A DNA stretch of 64,000 bases from an uncultured Bacteroidales bacterium (GTDB lineage Bacteria; Bacteroidota; Bacteroidia; Bacteroidales; Paludibacteraceae). The first letter of the stretch is position 1, and every line of letters starts with the position of its first letter. A model generated the notes under the pieces. That model had not been told where the DNA came from. It worked only from the letters and a program-made list of their open reading frames with translations, and ran no database searches. Below, piece after piece: positions 58,551-64,000 of this stretch. The position numbers were made by a program, and so were the translations under genes. The stretch spans positions 21,927 to 85,926 of the forward strand of contig CALAUA010000022.1 in the NCBI GenBank assembly GCA_937891975.1, read 5' to 3'.

Positions 58551-58582
58551 TTTGTTAATTCAAAAAAAAAATAGTAACTTTG
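58551..58582 (+). promoter_or_regulatory. Promoter of giant secreted-protein gene
   Basis: TTTG (58551-58554), 20 bp, TAACTTTG (58575-58582). The leader is about 65 bases, and the start is ATGATG at 58654. Confidence 0.8.
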
Positions 58583-58653
58583 CGGGATAATTGAAAAAAT
58601 TATTTGTACTAAGTACAAAAGTCAAGAATATAATAACATTAAATAACAAAAAA

Positions 58654-61600
58654 ATGATGCGTAAATTTTTACTTTCCACTGTTGCATTGTTAATGGCTAT
58701 CAGTATGATGGCTATTGGCGATAATAGCGGTGCAAGCAAAGCCAATGCTATTGACTTTGCGTGGGTTGGTGGTCACAAGCCTGCACTGAGTGCGGGTTCG
58801 TGGTATCGCGTGAGTTTGTCTCCATTGAAAGCAGAGGCAAATGATCCAACTCTGGCCCTTTATTTGACCAACCTTACGGATGATCCAGCAGCGGTGACTG
58901 TTACCGTAGAAGCTAGTCTTCTGGGACAATCTTCGTCTAGCAAATTCAATTACAACATTGCTGCTAAAGATTATCAGCTTTGGAGTAAGAAATCTTTTGT
59001 TGCTGGCGGTAGAGAACTCTCACTGAAGCAAATGATGGACTTAGGTCTTTCTGAGATTTATCTGCAATTGACATCCAACAAAGAAATTGCATTGTCTGCT
59101 AAGGTCTATGAGACCGAGGATATCGTAGATGATGCTTGTTCTAAAGCGAAGGACTTTAATTGGGCAGGCGTAAATATTCCTGTCGGTGAGCAATGGTTCC
59201 GCTTGAACTTGAGCGAAGTGAAGAACAATAACAAGAAGCTTAACTTCGTGATTGCTAACCAAGGCGCAGTAGAGGCCAATGTGAGCTTCGAAATGAGTCT
59301 TGACTGTCCTGCTAGTGCGGTGTTGCCTGCTAAGAACTGGACAATTGCTGCTGGCGCAGAAGAGGAGAATGAACTAGGTACAATCTTCTTGGACGTGCTG
59401 AACGAGGATTATGTGTTCGTGAAGTTGATCAATGACCAACCTATCACCATGCGTGTGGAAGAAGAAGTTGTAGTGGTTGACCCTAGCTTGTATGCAGACT
59501 TCGATTGCGCAACTGCTCCTGAATTGGTATTTGGCGAGGAAATGAACCTCACCGCAGGTAAGCACGTTTACAAAGTGAAACGCGAGGAACTGATTGCCGA
59601 GCGCGATTTTGATACAGAGTTCTATGTAACCAACAATACTAGCGAGGTTGCTAACTTGACTGTTGAAACTGCTTTTGCTTGCCCAGTAACGAGCGTTGTA
59701 GCGCAAAACTTGGTAATCAATGCACAAGAAAGCATTATGAAACTAGTTAAGGGCGACATGCTCAAAGCTGTGAATAGCGAGTGGGTATATATCCGCTTTA
59801 TCACCGATAAGGATCTGACAGCTTCTGTTGGTATGCGCAATGTGTCTCCATGTGCAAACGCAGTTGTATTCGACTGGAATACAGGTGCTGAGTTGCAAGC
59901 AGGTGAGACACAATGGTATGAGATGGATATTACTACCTTGAAGCAAAATAAGCAACACCTCTATTTGGCGTTTGCTAACCACTCAAAAGCGACAGCATTG
60001 GTGAACTTGGAGTTGGCGATGGATTGCCAAGGCACAATCTTGCCATTGATATTGCCAGTTCCTGCAGGTTTTGATCTCGGTCAAACAATTGATTATCAAA
60101 TCCTTTCTCGTTCTCCACTAAACCGTATCTATGTGGGCGTGAGCACAGATTCTCATATCGAGTTGTCTGCTTCTACCAAGGACGCTATTGCGGCAGATCC
60201 TACTCCATGCTTAAACGCTTTGAATCCAGAGCATGGCAAAGAGTATAAACACGCAGCAGGTACCACATCATGGTACAAGATTTCATTGGATTTGCTCAAG
60301 AGCAAAGCAGGTTATTCTAGCATTTACTTGGCGAACCCAGGTAATAAGCGTGCAAACGTAACCATCGGTATGGTAACTGATTGCCAATATACAACAGGCG
60401 CTACCATCACCTTGCCTATCCCTGCAGGCTTTAACTTAGGTATGCTTGCTCCAAACGTGATTGGTAATTTGGTTGATGCCCTCGCGCGTGTAGAGAAGGT
60501 GTACAATAAGGTGGACGCGAAAGATGTGTATCTGGAAATCAAAACTGACCAAGATATTCTCTTTGGCTTGGATGTTACCAACGCTACTACCAACCCATGC
60601 TTGCGTGAAGATTTGATTACCTTCGACTGGAACAAGGGAGCTAAGATTAAAGCAGGTACTCCAGCGTGGTATGATGTGGATTTGACTACCATTAAGGATT
60701 CTGGTAAGCATGTTAAATTGACCTTTACCAACCATACAGACTCACTCGTATGGGCTGCAACCGTGGTATCTGTTGATTGTCCTGCTAAGTTAACTATGCC
60801 ACTCATTCTCCCTGTGCCTGCTCGTACGTGTGTGGATAAGTTTATTGACTACCAATACTTTGCAGTGCCAAATGTTGACAATATCTATGTGGGTGTTGTG
60901 GCTGATGGCGTGCTCGAGATGGCGGCTTCTACCTATGATGCAGTAATCGCTCCATCTGCCGACTGTCTCAGCGCAGTGGAAGTGACCTCGGATTTTAGCT
61001 ATACCCAAACGGCAGGTTCGCAATGGTATAAGTTCCCTATGGGATTGCTTAATGACGGCGGCCGCGCAGGAAAAATCTCATTCCGAAACTTGGGCGCACA
61101 GACAGCTACCCTCACCGCTGGTGTTACGGTAGGTTGCGAATATGCTATCCCTACCTATGCTAAGGTTAAGATGCCTAAAGAGCTCGCGTTCTCTTTGGCT
61201 GTTCCTACTAGCATATTGGCGAAAGCACGCAAATTCATTGATGCAGATATCACGGAGTTCTACATGCAGTTGACCAGTGATCAAGATATTCTTGTGGCAT
61301 TGAATATGGATGCTTCTGATTTGAAAGCTTGTTCTTCTGCTGTTCCTTTCGATTGGAACGATTGGGAGAAGAATGGTCTGCAGCTGCAAGCTAACCAAGA
61401 TATCTGGTACGAGGTTAATCTCCGCTATCCTTGGGAGAAAATGAAGAAGGGAGAAGATCTCGTACTGGCGGTAACCAACAATAATAACGTTCCTGTTGAA
61501 TTCGAGGCTGCGGTATCGCCTACTTGCCCTGTGTTCTTTGCTCTTGAGAGCTATGCTACTATCCCTTCGAACATAACAGCGCAACAGGTTATCCCATTCA

Positions 61601-64000
61601 CCAAGCTAATGGAGTTCCTCAAACAATTCGATCGACAGTTCTATAATCATGAGACAGAACTTATTCTTGAGAAATACAATGCATTTGTAATCCTCAATAA
61701 GATTGATAATAAACTTGGTAAGTATGGTAAATATTTCCCTGTTACCAAACTTCAAAACATCCTAGATGAATATGGACATCTAATTGCGTATGCAGAACTC
61801 AAGGATCTGATCGACAATCGTGAGAAATATCTCTCAAAAGCTGAAATCAAGAGCCGACTTGAGCAAGCTAAAGCAATGCTCAAAGAGGAGACAAAAGAGC
61901 ATCTTAGCATCGAGCAAGCTATTCAGGTAATTGAGCAACTAGATGACTATATCCCTTATATAGAAGCAGAGACAATCCTGAAGAACTACGATAAAGTTCT
62001 TCCATATGCTGGAGGTGCTTATGTCCTGCTTAAGCAATGCAAAACATATCTTCCAACCGAGGAAATTAAACAACGTATCAAGAAGGCAATAGATGCTATC
62101 CCAATGGATAAGATTAATGCGCTGTTTGATAAGATTGAAGCGCGCCTCCCACGCGACCTCAACTGCTATATGCGTATTAAAACAACAGGCGATATCATCG
62201 TAGAACCAGATACAACGACTCCTGTGGAAGACAAGTGTGCAGAGGCTATTCCTTATGTATGGGGTACTGATATTGAATTAAATGCCGAAGAAGAGGCGTG
62301 GTACAAGTTGTCAATCTCAGATTTACGTGGCAAAGATTGTACACTGAAATTGACTGTAACCAACAATACTGCTGATTCTGTACAAGCTGCTGTCAATATA
62401 TACGATGAATGTCCTGTTGAAGAACCATATCTTTCTTTTGCAAAAGGTATCGCAGCTAATACCCCAGTGTCAAAAGAGGTGCATATTAGTGAGTTGCCCG
62501 CTGATGTAGATGTGCTATACTTGTATGTGAAACCAACGGGTAATGTCCTTGTAAATCTTTCTAGCGAGTGTGTAGTTGTTAAATATAAGACCATAAACTC
62601 GTATGATTGTATTGGGGAACAAAAACTGTGGAAAGATACAGTCCATGTAAATAGTACCTTAGATTCTATATATACCTATGTTGTGAATCCGTTTGTGCCT
62701 CTTGAGATAATGACAGATTCTATTCTGAAAGAGATTTGGGGGGCTATACCAGAGTTGAAGCAAGGTAAGATGCCTCATGTTGATACGGCAGCAATCAGCG
62801 ATTATTACATGGCTAACGATTCTGAGTCTATCGCCGATGTAGCAAGTGTAATCTGGAATATAACTAAGGTAGATTGTGATGCTACATCACACACAATGAC
62901 TCTAGTAGTAACCGATATTTGTGGTAAAGAATATAAGACGGATCACATTTTCCCAGTTGCTGCGCGTGTAGCAGGACCAGATTCTATAGCAATGATTTGT
63001 GCTGGTGAAGAATTTTTGTGGTATGGAGACAAATACTCAAGTACTGGTACTTATACCAAAACTGTTCCTGATATGGATGGATGCGATAGCGTTGTCTCCT
63101 TGGCGCTGACTGTGAATAATCCAACTTATGGAGATACTATCACTACAACTATCAGTTCAAACGATTTGCCATATATGTGGCCTGTATCTGGTGAAAAATA
63201 TGATTCCGCAGGTTACTATGGATATAGTATAGACTTGAATGCAGCGGGGTGTGACAGTATCGCGACTTTGCATTTGATAGTGAAAGATACCATATTCTAT
63301 ACAATTGTTGACAGTGTCTGCGATGGTACGGACTATTATGATCTTAAAGGTGATAAGCATGTCATATCTTCATTGGTCTCTTCTACCCAAACTTGGAGTG
63401 ACACTGTAGTAGTTTCACCTACATTGGATTCTATATACACCTATGTAATTACCCCTATCGTGGCTCCTGTGAAGATGAATGATTCCATTTTGGCTACTAT
63501 CACAAGTGCAATACCTGTATTGAAACAAGGTGAACTACCTGTTGTAGATGCTAGTGTAACAGCCATCAAAGCTTATTATCAAGGTATTGATACTGAAGCT
63601 ATCTCTGATGTGGTGACTGTGACATGGGAGGATGTTACTAGCGTAATCCCTTGCGATGCTACTACCTATACTATGACACTGGTAGTGAAAGACGAGTGTG
63701 ATAACGTGTTGGGTACTACATTCGTATTCAATGTAGAGGCACGTACCGTGACTCAGACCATAACTTCTGCTACAGTTTGCGACGGTGCACCTTATCACTG
63801 GGATATAACTGGTAAGTATTACGCTACAGCAGGTGAGTATCGCGATACCTTGCGTACAGTAAATGGTTGCGACCAAGAGATTCGCATCTTGAACTTGACC
63901 ATCAACAGTCCAGTTACTGCCGATGTATATGAGACAGCATGTAGCGAGTTTACTTGGAATGGTCAGAAGTATACTACAAGTGGTGACTATCCATTCACTA
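58654..64000 (+). CDS. Giant secreted modular protein, partial (3' end outside window)
   Basis: An open frame of at least 1782 codons runs from ATG 58654 to the window edge without a stop. The signal peptide covers about residues 1-22 (MRKFLLSTVALLMAISMMAIG, in part). Residues about 30-960 hold some seven beta-rich modules of about 120 residues with recurring FDWN, (A/Q)WYxxxL, LxFxNxS and DCP steps followed by LPVPAG. A helical, lysine/glutamate-rich segment covers about 980-1165 (for example KAEIKSRLEQAKAMLKEE). Another module of the first type follows, then two copies of a DSIYTYV...AIPxLKQG module. The end has CDGxxYxW(D/N)G-like repeats typical of Bacteroidota surface proteins (CSEFTWNGQKYTTSGDYPFT). 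A CTD is expected beyond the edge. Function unknown; adhesion or matrix is possible. Confidence 0.88.
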   Translation, partial: MMRKFLLSTVALLMAISMMAIGDNSGASKANAIDFAWVGGHKPALSAGSWYRVSLSPLKAEANDPTLALYLTNLTDDPAAVTVTVEASLLGQSSSSKFNYNIAAKDYQLWSKKSFVAGGRELSLKQMMDLGLSEIYLQLTSNKEIALSAKVYETEDIVDDACSKAKDFNWAGVNIPVGEQWFRLNLSEVKNNNKKLNFVIANQGAVEANVSFEMSLDCPASAVLPAKNWTIAAGAEEENELGTIFLDVLNEDYVFVKLINDQPITMRVEEEVVVVDPSLYADFDCATAPELVFGEEMNLTAGKHVYKVKREELIAERDFDTEFYVTNNTSEVANLTVETAFACPVTSVVAQNLVINAQESIMKLVKGDMLKAVNSEWVYIRFITDKDLTASVGMRNVSPCANAVVFDWNTGAELQAGETQWYEMDITTLKQNKQHLYLAFANHSKATALVNLELAMDCQGTILPLILPVPAGFDLGQTIDYQILSRSPLNRIYVGVSTDSHIELSASTKDAIAADPTPCLNALNPEHGKEYKHAAGTTSWYKISLDLLKSKAGYSSIYLANPGNKRANVTIGMVTDCQYTTGATITLPIPAGFNLGMLAPNVIGNLVDALARVEKVYNKVDAKDVYLEIKTDQDILFGLDVTNATTNPCLREDLITFDWNKGAKIKAGTPAWYDVDLTTIKDSGKHVKLTFTNHTDSLVWAATVVSVDCPAKLTMPLILPVPARTCVDKFIDYQYFAVPNVDNIYVGVVADGVLEMAASTYDAVIAPSADCLSAVEVTSDFSYTQTAGSQWYKFPMGLLNDGGRAGKISFRNLGAQTATLTAGVTVGCEYAIPTYAKVKMPKELAFSLAVPTSILAKARKFIDADITEFYMQLTSDQDILVALNMDASDLKACSSAVPFDWNDWEKNGLQLQANQDIWYEVNLRYPWEKMKKGEDLVLAVTNNNNVPVEFEAAVSPTCPVFFALESYATIPSNITAQQVIPFTKLMEFLKQFDRQFYNHETELILEKYNAFVILNKIDNKLGKYGKYFPVTKLQNILDEYGHLIAYAELKDLIDNREKYLSKAEIKSRLEQAKAMLKEETKEHLSIEQAIQVIEQLDDYIPYIEAETILKNYDKVLPYAGGAYVLLKQCKTYLPTEEIKQRIKKAIDAIPMDKINALFDKIEARLPRDLNCYMRIKTTGDIIVEPDTTTPVEDKCAEAIPYVWGTDIELNAEEEAWYKLSISDLRGKDCTLKLTVTNNTADSVQAAVNIYDECPVEEPYLSFAKGIAANTPVSKEVHISELPADVDVLYLYVKPTGNVLVNLSSECVVVKYKTINSYDCIGEQKLWKDTVHVNSTLDSIYTYVVNPFVPLEIMTDSILKEIWGAIPELKQGKMPHVDTAAISDYYMANDSESIADVASVIWNITKVDCDATSHTMTLVVTDICGKEYKTDHIFPVAARVAGPDSIAMICAGEEFLWYGDKYSSTGTYTKTVPDMDGCDSVVSLALTVNNPTYGDTITTTISSNDLPYMWPVSGEKYDSAGYYGYSIDLNAAGCDSIATLHLIVKDTIFYTIVDSVCDGTDYYDLKGDKHVISSLVSSTQTWSDTVVVSPTLDSIYTYVITPIVAPVKMNDSILATITSAIPVLKQGELPVVDASVTAIKAYYQGIDTEAISDVVTVTWEDVTSVIPCDATTYTMTLVVKDECDNVLGTTFVFNVEARTVTQTITSATVCDGAPYHWDITGKYYATAGEYRDTLRTVNGCDQEIRILNLTINSPVTADVYETACSEFTWNGQKYTTSGDYPFT

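Noticed and set aside
1..64000. tRNA, rRNA or transposase genes
   Set aside because: No cloverleaf, rRNA-like stretch or transposase motif was noticed on either strand by eye; a tRNAscan or Rfam search would be decisive.

Overview
The window is chromosomal DNA from a member of the order Bacteroidales (Bacteroidota). Three things show this. Promoters repeatedly fit the Bacteroidota pattern TTTG, 19-21 bp, TAnnTTTG, and Shine-Dalgarno sequences are mostly absent. The gene content is typical of the order: a six-gene Na+-NQR operon, a dipeptidyl peptidase IV, a threonine dehydrogenase/KBL pair, a Rho with a long N-terminal insert, and a PorT-like type IX secretion protein. Very large secreted repeat proteins occur, one of them with a C-terminal type IX sorting domain. 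The genus cannot be named from sequence reading alone.

Layout. 1-1.2 kb: gene-poor, with the tail of a nifJ-like gene, paired terminator hairpins and repeats. 1.2-11.2 kb: an AT-rich accessory block. It holds a subtilase and an AAA+ ATPase in overlapping frames, a protein that joins an EVE/PUA-like domain to a RES NAD-degrading domain, and a membrane TPR regulator divergent from a TonB-dependent receptor-like barrel. Related repeats lie on both sides of this block (126-246 and 11505-11594). 11.7-17.7 kb: nqrABCDEF on the minus strand, with a rubredoxin-like domain fused to NqrC. 17.9-26.8 kb, plus strand: a secreted protein, DPP IV, an FHS-family sugar transporter, a ROK glucokinase, a polysaccharide deacetylase, an Ig-like lipoprotein and PnuC. 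26.8-44.7 kb, minus strand: housekeeping genes ftsY-mtaB and then rho-aroQ-porT-lipoprotein-nadC-pepP-argS-kbl-tdh-M16 peptidase-era. 45-64 kb: five surface or secreted proteins, a DUF4143-type ATPase and dense hairpin repeats. The last gene runs off the window.

How the genes work together. The accessory block reads as a defence island: a possible sensor of modified DNA coupled to an NAD-destroying domain sits next to an ATPase-protease pair. Na+-NQR would build the sodium gradient. The sugar transporter and ROK kinase bring in and phosphorylate hexose, and PnuC and NadC feed NAD synthesis. PorT is part of the type IX machinery that would export the large CTD-bearing surface protein.

The most unusual signal is repetitive DNA. 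There are period-7 arrays in at least six spacers of the rho-era gene run and also inside coding genes. There are period-11 arrays whose sequence differs but whose period is constant. A family of short palindromic elements lengthens AroQ, MtaB, NqrC and a surface protein in frame.
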